A DNA stretch of 64,000 nucleotides from CBDCFV01 sp963664625 (GCA_963664625.1 OY761541.1:2852001-2916000); one strand, 5' to 3'. Shown: positions 9,370 through 17,976, counted from the first letter of the stretch. A program made the numbers and translations. The notes: generated by a model not told the origin, from the letters alone.

Positions 9370-9402
9370 ATTATACGCTGTCACGGGTTAACCCGTCATG
9401 GA
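9370..9402 (-). promoter_or_regulatory. Putative promoter with a 14-bp perfect palindrome, upstream of the GGT operon
   Basis: On the minus strand, TATAAT lies at 9375-9370 and a weak -35 (ATGACG) about 18 bases upstream. The spacer holds ACGGGTTAACCCGT (9383-9396), a perfect palindrome placed where a repressor would block transcription. The ribokinase gene starts in the opposite direction at 9477, so one regulator could control both sides. Confidence 0.5.
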
Positions 9403-9476
9403 AATTAATGCCGTATGGCGCTGGACGGGTGTAAAATCGTTGTAGAAGACCAAGTTGTCCCTGACGTTGAGGCTTT

Positions 9477-10421
9477 ATGACGCAGAATGAAACGCCTGCG
9501 CCCGGCGGCGTGGTGGTGCTGGGTGGAATCAACATTGACCTGGTCGCTATGACCGATCGCTTTCCTCAAGCCGGTGAGACGGTGGTTGGCGACAAGTTTC
9601 TGACTTACCCCGGAGGAAAGGGGGCCAACCAAGCGGTGGCCGCCGCCCGGATGGGTGCGCGGACTACCATGGTTGGAAGAGTTGGCAGCGACGTTTTCGG
9701 TGAACAATTGAAAGAGTCGCTGTTGTCAAACGGAGTAGACGTATCAGGAGTGGGGGTTACCCCTGATACTACGACTGGTATGGCTGTGATCGAAATAGAC
9801 TCATCGGCGCAAAACCGCATTATTCAGATATTGGGGGCCAACGCCACTTGCGGCGAAGGGGAGGCTGACCAAGTAAGCCGAGCCTTGAATGACGCATCAA
9901 CCCTGTTGCTGCAACTGGAGGTCTCCGTTGAGTTGTCCCTCCGGGTGGCGCGCGAGGCCTTTGCCAACGGTAAGACCGTTATTTTTGACCCCGGCCCGGT
10001 GCGGGACTTTCCTTCCCAGTTTTATTCCTGCTGCTCCGTCATAACTCCCAACGAGACGGAAGCCGAAGCGCTGGTGGGCTTCCCGGTAGTGGACAGGCCT
10101 TCCGCCGTTCAAGCGGCGGGACATCTTCTGGGTCTGGGCATAGGCGTGGTGGTAATAAAACTCGGCGCCCAGGGCGTTTACTACGCGACCGCGGAAGGCG
10201 GGGACTACATGCCGCCTTTCCCCGTGGAGGCCGTGGACTCGGTAGCCGCCGGCGACGCGTTTAACGGGGCATTGGCGGTGTCGCTGTCCGAAGGCAAGGA
10301 CCTGGCGGACGCAGTCCGGGTCGCCGCTGCTGCCGGAGCATTAGCCGCTGCCAAGTCCGGGGCGCAGGACTCCATGCCGTTGAGATACGAAGTGGAAGAA
10401 CTGATTCGCATCACAGGGTAA
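9477..10421 (+). CDS. rbsK: Ribokinase / PfkB-family sugar kinase
   Basis: A 314-residue PfkB-family kinase. It opens with 'VVVLGGINIDLVAMTDRFP', has the first signature 'GGKGANQAVAAARMG' near residue 45, and the second signature 'AAGDAFNGAL' with the catalytic base Asp260. The order and length fit ribokinase closely (RbsK about 310), which phosphorylates ribose at O-5 with ATP. Related nucleoside or sugar kinases cannot be excluded, and no ribose transporter is nearby. It stands alone, divergent from the GGT operon; the MmgE/PrpD gene converges on it 52 bases downstream. Confidence 0.9.
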   Translation: MTQNETPAPGGVVVLGGINIDLVAMTDRFPQAGETVVGDKFLTYPGGKGANQAVAAARMGARTTMVGRVGSDVFGEQLKESLLSNGVDVSGVGVTPDTTTGMAVIEIDSSAQNRIIQILGANATCGEGEADQVSRALNDASTLLLQLEVSVELSLRVAREAFANGKTVIFDPGPVRDFPSQFYSCCSVITPNETEAEALVGFPVVDRPSAVQAAGHLLGLGIGVVVIKLGAQGVYYATAEGGDYMPPFPVEAVDSVAAGDAFNGALAVSLSEGKDLADAVRVAAAAGALAAAKSGAQDSMPLRYEVEELIRITG

Positions 10422-10473
10422 ACGCTCGCAAAACCGACCAAGGCTCTCAGCATCAATGCGGTCCCGTCGGTGC

Positions 10474-11868
10474 TCACCCCTTGAGCATCGACGTCAACTC
10501 GGTCACCGACTCCAGTTCCTGCAATTCGTATATACTCTCTATAACCTTCGCTTGGTCCGCCTCCGACAGCAACCCGCGGGCGCAATCCCCGAACTTGTCC
10601 GCCAGTTCCTCTCGCGTCATGGGCCGTTCCGGAGTGCCTCGGGAGGAAGACGCCTCTTGGGACAGGACAGTCCCGTCCCGCAACTCCACCTCTATCAAGC
10701 TGCGAATTCTCTGGAACCCCAGGGCCTCCAGCCCTTCGTGCAAGTAGGGCGTGACCCGCGACATCATCTCCCGCACGTCGGGGCGCAACACCACCTCGTC
10801 GGTAAACTGCTCGATGCCGCCGCGCCCCTCCAGCACCAGTATTCCCATGCAGAAGGGAATGCTGAATTTGGCCTGCAACTCGTTTATGGGCTCGGCATAC
10901 CGCAAAGCCGCCAGCACGTTGGAGGTAGTCCCCAAGCGGACTGCGGCGACGTTGTCCGCTTTCACGTCGTGTTCCCGGAGCAGGTCGATCATAGCGTCCA
11001 TAGACGGGTGAGCCAATGAACCGCAGGGATAGGGTTTGATCGACACCCCCGGGTCCACCAGCGAATACGGATTGCCCAGCTTGCCCTGTATGGCTTCGGC
11101 ATCGACTCCGCTGCCGGCAACCTGGAAAAACCCCCAAGGCCCGTCCAGTGCCTCCGGCGCCGTGCGGTAGCCCATCCGGGCCAGTTGGGCGGCCACTATT
11201 CCGCCTTGCGCCGCGGCCCCCGCGTGGTAAGGCTTGGTCATGGTGCCGAAGGCGGCACGTATCCCGGCGCTCTTGCTCGCGGCGATACCCAAGGCATGGC
11301 GGATGGTGTCCGTGTCCAGGTCGTACAATTTCGCCGCCGCCGCGGCCGCCCCGAATATGCCGATGGTTCCCGTGGAGTGAAAGCCGTTCCGATAATGGTA
11401 TGGCTTGATAGCTTCGGCCATTTTGCAGGCCACTTCGACACCGCAGGCATAGGCCGTCAGCAGGTCGCGGCCGCTGGCGTCAACCTCTTCCGCAACGGGG
11501 ACCGCGGCGGAAAGGACGGGCGTAGTCGGGTGAGTCAACAGCCCGTAGACCCGGTCGGGCAACTCCGATATCTGGGTGTCGTCGAAGTCCAGCGCATGGC
11601 CGCTCACCCCGTTGGCCAGGGCGGCGTACTCCGCAGGAAGTGTAACGCTGCTGCCCATGACGGTCGACTTGCCATTAACGCCAAGGGTGTCGATGTAACG
11701 CCGGATTAACTCGGTGCAGTCGGCTGAATAACCCGAAAGGGTAACGCCGATACCGTCGATGACCGCTTCCTTGGCGCGGAAAAGCATATCCTCCGGCATA
11801 TCTTCATACTTGACCGAGCTTACATAAGTAGCCAGTTCCTCGGTCAGCGATTCGTAGTTGCTTGACAT
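10474..11868 (-). CDS. MmgE/PrpD family protein
   Basis: A 464-residue protein with the MmgE/PrpD layout: a helical N-terminal half with 'AKEAVIDGIGVTLSGY', the 'GHALDFDDT' motif near residue 90, 'AYACGVEVACKMAEAI', and the 'KPYPCGSLAHPSMDA' motif near residue 300. Known members are 2-methylcitrate dehydratase (PrpD), cis-aconitate decarboxylase and iminodisuccinate epimerase, so the activity is probably a dehydration or decarboxylation of a polycarboxylate. No other methylcitrate-cycle gene is in the window. GGAGG upstream of ATG 11868 decides the start; the frame extends to 12039 but would overlap the divergent NUDIX gene. Confidence 0.92.
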   Translation of the reverse strand: MSSNYESLTEELATYVSSVKYEDMPEDMLFRAKEAVIDGIGVTLSGYSADCTELIRRYIDTLGVNGKSTVMGSSVTLPAEYAALANGVSGHALDFDDTQISELPDRVYGLLTHPTTPVLSAAVPVAEEVDASGRDLLTAYACGVEVACKMAEAIKPYHYRNGFHSTGTIGIFGAAAAAAKLYDLDTDTIRHALGIAASKSAGIRAAFGTMTKPYHAGAAAQGGIVAAQLARMGYRTAPEALDGPWGFFQVAGSGVDAEAIQGKLGNPYSLVDPGVSIKPYPCGSLAHPSMDAMIDLLREHDVKADNVAAVRLGTTSNVLAALRYAEPINELQAKFSIPFCMGILVLEGRGGIEQFTDEVVLRPDVREMMSRVTPYLHEGLEALGFQRIRSLIEVELRDGTVLSQEASSSRGTPERPMTREELADKFGDCARGLLSEADQAKVIESIYELQELESVTELTSMLKG

Positions 11869-11967
11869 GTGTATAAGCCTCCGGTTGACGGGATTCCTTG
11901 CAGGACAATCGACATGCGCCGAACATCCAAGGGACATAATAGCCCATGATGGTATGATGGGGAAGTT

Positions 11968-12465
11968 ATGATGCCCAACGACAGGTTTTGCCCGTCCTGC
12001 GCCGCGCCTCTTGAGACCAGGGAGGTTGCGGGCAGGCAACGCCCAAGTTGCCCGGAGTGTGGTCGGGTGGTCTTTTACGATCCCAAGGTGGCCGCCATCT
12101 GTGTTGTCGAACGCGGCGATACGCTGTTGCTGGTCCGACGCGGCAACGAGCCGGGCTATGGCTTGTGGAGCCTGCCCGGAGGCTATGTCGACCGGGGCGA
12201 GGTGGTGGAAAAAGCCGCTGTCAGAGAGGTGTGGGAAGAGACCGGTCTGGAAGTGGAGATTAAGGAGTTGATTGGCCTTTTCTCAGAGGAAGGGCAGGCG
12301 GTGATGGTGGCGGCCTACTCCGCCGTCGAACTAGGCGGAACGTTGACGTTGGGGCCGGAAACCTTGGACGTGGGTTTCTTCGGAGACAACGACCTGCCGC
12401 CCTTGGCTTTTCCCAGGGACGGGCAGATCTGGTCCCGCTGGCGCGCCCGCAATAACCGGCTGTAA
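11968..12465 (+). CDS. NUDIX hydrolase with N-terminal zinc ribbon
   Basis: A 165-residue protein. Two Cys pairs, 'CPSC' near residue 8 and 'CPEC' near residue 28, form a zinc ribbon as in NudC-like and ADP-ribose-type enzymes. The NUDIX box runs over about residues 70-92: G-x5-E-x7-R-E-x2-E-E-x-G, read as 'GGYVDRGEVV' followed by 'REVWEETGL'. It should hydrolyse a nucleoside diphosphate linked to another group; the substrate is open. ATGATG at 11968 gives two possible starts, with GGGGAAG upstream. The gene is divergent from MmgE/PrpD, and TATGAT near 11954 may be its -10 box. Confidence 0.93.
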   Translation: MMPNDRFCPSCAAPLETREVAGRQRPSCPECGRVVFYDPKVAAICVVERGDTLLLVRRGNEPGYGLWSLPGGYVDRGEVVEKAAVREVWEETGLEVEIKELIGLFSEEGQAVMVAAYSAVELGGTLTLGPETLDVGFFGDNDLPPLAFPRDGQIWSRWRARNNRL

Positions 12466-12516
12466 TATGGCGTTCGTTCGGATATAGTGTAACGACCAGG
12501 AACCAAGAAGCACATT

Positions 12517-13311
12517 ATGACCACCATCAATAACATCGCAGACCTCGTGCGAATCCTCCGGGAACAGCCCGAGTGGGCTGATGCCGTTCGCAGTATCTTG
12601 CTGAGCCAAGAACTGCTCGAATTGCCGGACCGATTCGCCAAGTTTGTTCAACGGGTAGACCAGAAATTCGAGGCCATCGACCAGAGGTTCGACGACCTCA
12701 CTCAGGACATGAACGCCCGATTCGAAGAGGTGAACGCCCAATTCGAAGGAGTGAACGCCCGATTCGAAGAGGTGAACGCCCAATTCGAAGGAGTGAACGC
12801 CCGATTCGAAGAGGTGAACGCCCAATTCGAAGGAGTGAACGCCCAATTCGAGGGAGTGAATGCCCGACTCAACAGGCTGGAAGGACAGGTGGGCAACCTG
12901 AATGGCTACATCTACGAGCAAAGGGTGAAAAACGCGGCTCTTGTTCGGGCCAGGAACGTTCTGAGATTGCAAGACCCGCGAATCGTTTTGACGCGGGACA
13001 CCGGCAGGACAGTAGAATTGGACAGGTTGGTCAACCGAGCGTTGTCGTCCGGCGCCATTTCTCTTGAGGAGGAAGAAGAACTACAGGAAACGGACGTCAT
13101 CATAACGGGCGCTGACAACCGCCACGTAGCCATCGAAATATCAATTACCGCTGACAATAGTGACATACAGCGAGCAAGGCTGCGCGCAGACATCCTTGCC
13201 AAAGTCACCGGCGGTGAAGTTACTCCGGTGATAATCACCGCAAACCTGAACGAACCACAACGCGTATTCGCGGAAAATCAGGGTGTAACCGTATTCACCA
13301 TGAGAAACTGA
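12517..13311 (+). CDS. Coiled-coil protein with heptad repeats and a nuclease-like C-terminal domain
   Basis: A 264-residue protein in three parts. The N-terminal 45 residues ('NNIADLVRILREQPEWAD' onward) are nearly the same as in the protein at 32824-33582. A coiled coil follows, in which a seven-residue unit alternates as ARFEEVN and AQFEGVN. The C-terminal 120 residues carry 'TDVIITG' and 'VAIEISITADNSDIQRARLRAD', resembling PD-(D/E)XK folds such as DUF3782-type proteins but with Ser where Lys is usual. Function is unknown; a DNA-binding or degenerate nuclease role is inference. A TATAGT box at about 12483 may drive it. The two paralogues keep both ends and differ in the coil. Confidence 0.8.
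   Translation: MTTINNIADLVRILREQPEWADAVRSILLSQELLELPDRFAKFVQRVDQKFEAIDQRFDDLTQDMNARFEEVNAQFEGVNARFEEVNAQFEGVNARFEEVNAQFEGVNAQFEGVNARLNRLEGQVGNLNGYIYEQRVKNAALVRARNVLRLQDPRIVLTRDTGRTVELDRLVNRALSSGAISLEEEEELQETDVIITGADNRHVAIEISITADNSDIQRARLRADILAKVTGGEVTPVIITANLNEPQRVFAENQGVTVFTMRN
12709..12870 (+). repeat. 21/42-bp in-frame minisatellite encoding the coiled coil
   Basis: A 21-base unit is repeated about seven times, alternating in two versions so that a 42-base higher-order repeat is visible. Every unit keeps the reading frame and encodes one coiled-coil heptad. Copies are almost identical, which points to recent expansion by slippage or unequal exchange. Confidence 0.9.
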
Positions 13312-13387
13312 GTGAGTCCGCCCTGGCGGCTCCTGGACACCACGTCACTTGGGAAACAGGCAAGGATCACGTCCTGTTGGAGGCCTT

Positions 13388-14089
13388 TTGCCGCTGACTA
13401 CCGCCTTGACGCAGTTGCCCAAGCTGGCGTTGGACCTGCTGTTCCCGTTGACCTGCTTGGGGTGCCGTCGGGAAGGCAAATTGCTGTGTTCAGGTTGCGT
13501 CGGTGATCTGCCGCGCCTCAAGACGCCCTACTGCCGCATTTGCGCCGAACCCAACGTTCGCTCTTTATGCCGATGGTGCTCCGACGTTGCCCCGGCCTTC
13601 GACGGCCTGCGTGCCCCATATTTGATGGAAGGAGCGCTGCGCGAAGCAGTCCACGCCCTGAAGTACCGCGGCATCAGGGCCGCTGCATCCCAGTTGGCTG
13701 AACTTCTGGCTGATTTCCTGAAATCGCATTCCATACCGGGAGAGGAGCTTGTTCCGGTGAGCCTGCACCCTCGGCGGCTTCGAGAGCGCGGCTACAACCA
13801 GTCGGCATTGCTGGCGAAAGAACTGTCGAAACGTACCGGTCTGTCCGTAAATGAAGGTTGCTTGACCCGTATAAAAGACTCGCCGCCCCAAGTCAAGAGC
13901 GCCTCACGTCAGCAGCGCCAGGAAAACGTGTCCGACGGTTTCCAGTGCAAAGATGACATGACCGGGCGAAGGATCATCCTGGTTGACGACGTGGCAACCA
14001 CCGGCAGTACCCTTTCCGCCTGCGCCTCCGCCCTGAAGGAAGCCGGGGCGGCATCGGTGTGGGCTTTGGTACTGGCCCGGGAAGGCTGA
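13388..14089 (+). CDS. ComF-family phosphoribosyltransferase-like protein
   Basis: About 233 residues. An N-terminal zinc-ribbon region has four Cys pairs ('CLGCRREGKLLCSGC' and 'CRICAEP' followed by 'CRWC'), as in ComF/ComFC. The PRTase domain ends with the PRPP-binding motif 'IILVDDVATTGSTL' near residue 205. 'LHPRRLRERGYNQS' is a typical ComF segment. In Firmicutes ComFC works with the ComFA helicase in uptake of transforming DNA; many non-competent bacteria keep the gene with unknown role. I chose TTG 13388 because GGAGG precedes it by four bases; the frame also has TTG at 13349. It follows the coiled-coil gene by about 75 bases. Confidence 0.88.
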   Translation: MPLTTALTQLPKLALDLLFPLTCLGCRREGKLLCSGCVGDLPRLKTPYCRICAEPNVRSLCRWCSDVAPAFDGLRAPYLMEGALREAVHALKYRGIRAAASQLAELLADFLKSHSIPGEELVPVSLHPRRLRERGYNQSALLAKELSKRTGLSVNEGCLTRIKDSPPQVKSASRQQRQENVSDGFQCKDDMTGRRIILVDDVATTGSTLSACASALKEAGAASVWALVLAREG

Positions 14090-14292
14090 TTCCTTCGGGG
14101 AGTTGCTTCCGGCAGCCAGTCTTCTCCTACTCCGCTTACCGTTCGTCCAAGGCCCATCGCCGACGAAATCCACAGATTGACAAGCGTGGGGCCGTCTGGT
14201 GAAATTACGATACACTCAGGAGGCGGCAGATAGCTTTTTCGTCTTGGCTCGTCGTCCTGAACAGCTATTTTGCAGACTTGGAGGTAATGACG

Positions 14293-15282
14293 ATGGCGGA
14301 CAACACGTTGATATACGTTGGCGCGGAAGCCAGCGGCCTGTACCGGAAAGAGGCCAACGATTCCCGCTGGGAAAACCTTACCCGCGGCATGGCCCCGGCG
14401 GCTCAAGCGCGGGCCATTGCAATTCATCCCGACAACCCCGAAATAGTATTCGCCGGCACCCAGCGCGGCGTCTACCGCAGCACGGACCGGGGCGACAATT
14501 GGGAGCGGATGAACATGCCCGAGGGTCGCCACATATGGTCCATCAAGTACCACCCCAACGATTCCAACATCATGTTCCTGGGTACCGAAGGGAGCGAGGT
14601 GTTCCGGAGCGACGACGGCGGGGAGAACTGGGTATACCAAGCCACCATATCCAACCCCGCCCAAGTGCAGATGGCTTTCGCCACCCGCATCCTCGGCATA
14701 GGCATCGAGGCCGCCGACCCCGACCACATGTATGCCGCGTTGGAGGTTGGCGGGGCCGCCTATAGTTCCGATGCGGGCAAATCCTGGCGAATAATGAACA
14801 AGAACTTTGCCGGAGACGTGGACCTGATGGACCTGCACGGCGTCGCGGTCGGTGCGGCCGACTCCAGCGCGGTGTTCATCTCCAACCGCGTCGGCGTGTG
14901 GCGCACCCGTGACCGGGGCGAAAACTGGGAAAACTGCCAGTTCGAGCGGTTCTCCAACATCCAGTATTCCCGCGGCATCCAAGCGGCCCCGAATGACCCC
15001 AATACCCTGTACGCCTGCGTAGGGTTGAACTTCGGCAGTGAAGAGGGCGGCGTGCTCCGCACCACCGACCTGGGCGAGACTTGGGAGCGATTCGACAAGG
15101 GCATCAGCCCGCAGAGCACCACCTTCGGTGTGGCCATCAACGCGGCGCAGCCGGAGCAGGTGTACTTCTGCACCCGCAAGGGACAGGTATTCGGCACCCA
15201 CGACGGCGGCGCAAGCTGGCAGGAACACCCCCTGCCCGAAAGCGCGACCAGCGTCATCAGCGTGGCGTGTAGTTCGGCTTAG
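14293..15282 (+). CDS. BNR/sialidase-like beta-propeller protein
   Basis: A 329-residue protein made of about six repeats, each with an Asp-box-like 'S-T-D-R-G-D-N-W' pattern ('STDRGDNWER', 'SDDGGENW', 'TRDRGENWE', 'TTDLGETWER', 'THDGGASW'). The family is the BNR/YCF48-like propellers, which include sialidases, but none of the sialidase catalytic residues can be assigned, so enzymatic activity should not be assumed. There is no signal peptide. GGAGG at 14280-14284 is eight bases from ATG 14293, which sets the start; ATG 14287 is too close. It is followed 47 bases later by an acyl-CoA-dehydrogenase-like gene on the same strand, so they may be co-transcribed. Confidence 0.88.
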   Translation: MADNTLIYVGAEASGLYRKEANDSRWENLTRGMAPAAQARAIAIHPDNPEIVFAGTQRGVYRSTDRGDNWERMNMPEGRHIWSIKYHPNDSNIMFLGTEGSEVFRSDDGGENWVYQATISNPAQVQMAFATRILGIGIEAADPDHMYAALEVGGAAYSSDAGKSWRIMNKNFAGDVDLMDLHGVAVGAADSSAVFISNRVGVWRTRDRGENWENCQFERFSNIQYSRGIQAAPNDPNTLYACVGLNFGSEEGGVLRTTDLGETWERFDKGISPQSTTFGVAINAAQPEQVYFCTRKGQVFGTHDGGASWQEHPLPESATSVISVACSSA

Positions 15283-15329
15283 CCGCAACCGGTAAGGCGC
15301 TTCAGGGCAACGGCGGAGAGAGAAACACC

Positions 15330-16499
15330 ATGGTCAATGCGGCTCACCAGGACTTCATAGCCAACGCCATTGCCCTGAAGCCGACAATTCGTCAATACCG
15401 GGAAGAATTGGACTCCGGCGCCCGCTTGCCGGCGGAACTGGCCCGGCAACTCAACGAAGCCGGGCTGTTTCAACTGGCGTTGCCGCGCTCCATGGGCGGG
15501 CCGGAGTCCGATCCTCTCACTTCTTTTCGGGTGATCGAAGAGCTTTCCAGGGTGGACGGGTCCGTGGGCTGGTGCGCCATGCTGTCCAGTTCATGTTCTC
15601 TCTTCGCCGGATGGCTCGAGGCGGATGTCGGGAAGGCCATGTTTGGGCAACCTCCCGACTTCCGCATGGCCGGATCTATTCGGCCCCAAGGCGAGGCCTT
15701 GATCGTGGACGGTGGTTATCGTCTGCGGGGCCAATGGGACTACGCCAGCGGGGTACACCATGCCAACTGGCTGTTGTGTACCTGCAAATTGGTAGATGCC
15801 AACGGCCCTCTCACCAACCCGGACGGCACTCTCCAGATCCGCACTCTGCTGGCGCCTGCGGAAGCCGCCGTTCTGCACGACACTTGGTCGGTTGTGGGCC
15901 TGCGGGCCACCGGCAGCCACGACTTTGAGCTGACCGACGTTTTCGTGCCCGAAGAGCACAGTTACGCCCTGTTCAATCCCGCCCACGAGCAAGGTCCCTT
16001 GTACCATCCCCGGTTCACCCTGGTAGCCGCATGGACGCCTATAGCCGGCAACACGCTGGGGATGGCCCGCGGCGCAATGGATGCTTTCGTAGAGTTGGCC
16101 ACCGGCGCGGGCACTACCATGTCTGATATCCGCCTCCGGGACCGCCCTATGGTGCAGACCAAGGTAGCCGAGGCTGAAGCCATGATCGGCGGCGCGAGGG
16201 CTTACGTGTTCGACGCCGTGGGAGCCGCTTGGGATGCGGTATGCGCCGGAAATCCCGATCCTAGCCCCGAGATAGCCAGGGCCAGGCTGGCCGTCACCAA
16301 TGCCATGAGGGAATCGGTCAAGGCCATAGACCTGCTCTTCCACGCCGCCGGGACCAACGCGATACACCGCAGGCATCCCTTGGAGCGGTTCTTCCGGGAC
16401 GTTCACGTAGCGGTGCAACACGTCAGTGGCCTGCCCTCCAACTTTGACTCGGCCGGACAGGCCCTGCTGGGAATCCGTCCCAGCGACCCAGGTTGGTAG
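15330..16499 (+). CDS. Acyl-CoA-dehydrogenase-fold flavoprotein, probable two-component monooxygenase
   Basis: A 389-residue protein with the acyl-CoA dehydrogenase fold, most like the group-D flavin monooxygenases (HsaA, DszC, HpaB-like oxygenase components). Evidence is 'LPRSMGGPESDPLTSFRVIEELSRVDGSVGW' over about residues 50-80, 'GLRATGSHDFELTDVFVPEE' near 190, and a C-terminal 'LFHAAGTNAI...HPLERFFRDVHVA' segment. The usual catalytic Glu of true acyl-CoA dehydrogenases is not evident. It would need a separate flavin reductase, which is not adjacent. The substrate is unknown. ATG 15330 is preceded by GGAGAGAG. Confidence 0.88.
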   Translation: MVNAAHQDFIANAIALKPTIRQYREELDSGARLPAELARQLNEAGLFQLALPRSMGGPESDPLTSFRVIEELSRVDGSVGWCAMLSSSCSLFAGWLEADVGKAMFGQPPDFRMAGSIRPQGEALIVDGGYRLRGQWDYASGVHHANWLLCTCKLVDANGPLTNPDGTLQIRTLLAPAEAAVLHDTWSVVGLRATGSHDFELTDVFVPEEHSYALFNPAHEQGPLYHPRFTLVAAWTPIAGNTLGMARGAMDAFVELATGAGTTMSDIRLRDRPMVQTKVAEAEAMIGGARAYVFDAVGAAWDAVCAGNPDPSPEIARARLAVTNAMRESVKAIDLLFHAAGTNAIHRRHPLERFFRDVHVAVQHVSGLPSNFDSAGQALLGIRPSDPGW

Positions 16500-16503
16500 C
16501 CTG

Positions 16504-16653
16504 TAAGAGACTATCCGATAATCAAGTTGGACACCTTCCGTCATTCCCGCCTGCGCGGGAATCCACTACCTGGCACCCTGGACTCCCGCGAAAGCGGGAG
16601 TGACGCTTGCCCCGGTGGAGACGTGGGAATGGTCATTTTCGGATAGGCTCTAA
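16504..16653. repeat. MITE-like element with terminal inverted repeats and two internal palindromes
   Basis: Ends read AGAGACTATCCGATAAT on the left and, inverted, AGAGCCTATCCGAAAAT on the right, matching 15 of 17. Inside are ATTCCCGC-CTGC-GCGGGAAT (16543-16562) and ACTCCCGC-GAAA-GCGGGAGT (16582-16601). No protein fits between the ends. It sits between convergent genes. Confidence 0.7.
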
Positions 16654-16674
16654 GCGGGTCCCCTTGGTTATCCG

Positions 16675-17337
16675 CTACGGCTCGCTCCTGTCCCAGTCCG
16701 GCATGGTGAAGTAACCCACCTCGGGAAGGTCCACCGCCGTTTCCAGTCCCTGTGCACGCTTTATCCGCTGGATGTTGTACAGATGAGTAGTATGCTCGAA
16801 GTACCGGTGACGGATCGTGTTCTCCAAGCTGGCGAAAATCTTGGATGAATCGTTGGGGTTTTCCCGTAGTCCCCTGGGGAACAACTGCGGGTAGTTCACC
16901 ATCACCCCGTTGTTGTCCAACTCTATCTCTTTGGCCCTGAGCGATCCTACCGTCTCTGCCGAAATCACCGTCCACCAGAGTCCCTGCGCCCGGCGCAGCA
17001 TTTGCAGAATAGTCCCGATTTCCCAGTAAACGTTCTCGTCCAGTCGCCGGTCGTGCGGTGATTCCACAATCCGGTCCAGTTCCTCGCCGTCGGGCAGGCC
17101 GTCGGGGTACAGGGTCTTGCCCCACCGCTGCCAGAACCAGCGGAAGTCTCCGGATGCCATGTGGCTCAGGTTGCGGCGGATGCTCCACCCGCTCCAGCCC
17201 CACCGGTCCGACTCGAAGTCCAGTTGTTCGTCGGTAAGTCCCGCAACTTCCAAGGAAGCCCACTCATAGATCTGGTTTTCAAACTCGGGGAACAACGCCG
17301 TCCCCGGCGCACTGTCGGGCAATTGCTCGGTCGCCAT
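16675..17337 (-). CDS. DinB-like four-helix protein
   Basis: A 220-residue protein whose helical pattern fits the DinB/YfiT-like metal-binding superfamily. 'WSIRRNLSHMASGDFRWFW' near residue 60 supplies one likely metal-ligand His, and 'RHRYFEHTTHLYNIQRIK' near residue 190 supplies two more in the expected last helix. Members include thiol-S-transferases and proteins of unknown function induced by DNA damage; nothing shows which applies. It is the last gene of a minus-strand run PhzF, unknown protein, this gene, with a 48-base gap upstream. The MITE-like repeat lies just beyond its stop codon. Confidence 0.75.
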   Translation of the reverse strand: MATEQLPDSAPGTALFPEFENQIYEWASLEVAGLTDEQLDFESDRWGWSGWSIRRNLSHMASGDFRWFWQRWGKTLYPDGLPDGEELDRIVESPHDRRLDENVYWEIGTILQMLRRAQGLWWTVISAETVGSLRAKEIELDNNGVMVNYPQLFPRGLRENPNDSSKIFASLENTIRHRYFEHTTHLYNIQRIKRAQGLETAVDLPEVGYFTMPDWDRSEP

Positions 17338-17385
17338 GTCGTCAGTCCTCCTGGATTCCAGTTCCCGTTCGGGCGGTAGGTTATA

Positions 17386-17976
17386 TTAAGCTTCGTAGGG
17401 TTTCACCCAGGTCTCCGACCAAGCCAGGCAGGCGGTGCTGCTGACTCTGTCCCCCCGCATCTCTTGGTACACGTTGCCTTCGGCCACATCGCCGTTGCAG
17501 GTTATCTGCGCCCTGCGGGCGGGCACAAAGCAACTGTAAACCCCGTGGGCCCTGCCCGGAGTGCTGTTGGCGGGAGACACCAGCATGAAGGGCTCGCCGA
17601 AGTCGTACCAAGTCAGCTCAATCAGCTCTTCGCTGCTTTCCACTGTCTCGGTCCAGTATGACCGCCCGTCGCCCGACTTGATGAACTCCGCCGCAATCAC
17701 CGGCGTGTCCTCGTCGGCAAACTCCGGGAAGAGCATGGACTCTATCTCCCCTTGCAACCAGCGGGCAAGACCGATGTTGTCAGAGTATATTCTGACTTCG
17801 TCGTCATGAAGGTCACTTTTGATGTACAGCACATGGCCCGGGCCGGCGGGAGACAGCAGGATTCGCCAGTGGCTCACCCTGGTGGACGACGGCCCGCCCT
17901 CCTCTGCAGCCAATCGAATGAAGGAGTTTTCGCCGGTAAGCCTTACTTGGTTGGGGTCCGTGGGGTTGGTAGTCAT
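17386..17976 (-). CDS. Conserved-looking hypothetical protein
   Basis: A 196-residue protein I do not recognise. It has no signal peptide or membrane segment and is acidic. The middle contains 'WRILLSPAGPGHVLYIKSDLHDDEVRIYSDN', taken here as positions about 37-67, and a later stretch near 'ELTWYDFGEPFMLV' suggests beta structure. The gene lies 13 bases downstream of PhzF and 48 bases upstream of the DinB-like gene, so it is probably in the same operon. Codon use matches its neighbours. The coding call rests on the open frame, tight spacing and sensible composition. Confidence 0.7.
   Translation of the reverse strand: MTTNPTDPNQVRLTGENSFIRLAAEEGGPSSTRVSHWRILLSPAGPGHVLYIKSDLHDDEVRIYSDNIGLARWLQGEIESMLFPEFADEDTPVIAAEFIKSGDGRSYWTETVESSEELIELTWYDFGEPFMLVSPANSTPGRAHGVYSCFVPARRAQITCNGDVAEGNVYQEMRGDRVSSTACLAWSETWVKPYEA

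Noticed and set aside
12709..12870. Tandem repeats considered as a CRISPR array
   Set aside because: Units are contiguous, in frame and without unique spacers; they encode coiled-coil heptads. The same applies to 21886-22082 and 53641-53890.
14293..15282. Annotation of the BNR protein as a sialidase
   Set aside because: Asp-box repeats alone do not show catalysis; the Arg triad and Tyr/Glu pair of sialidases could not be assigned.
13909..15288. A 459-codon minus-strand frame across the end of the ComF gene and the BNR gene
   Set aside because: It is antisense to two well-supported genes, spans their boundary and has no recognisable domain.
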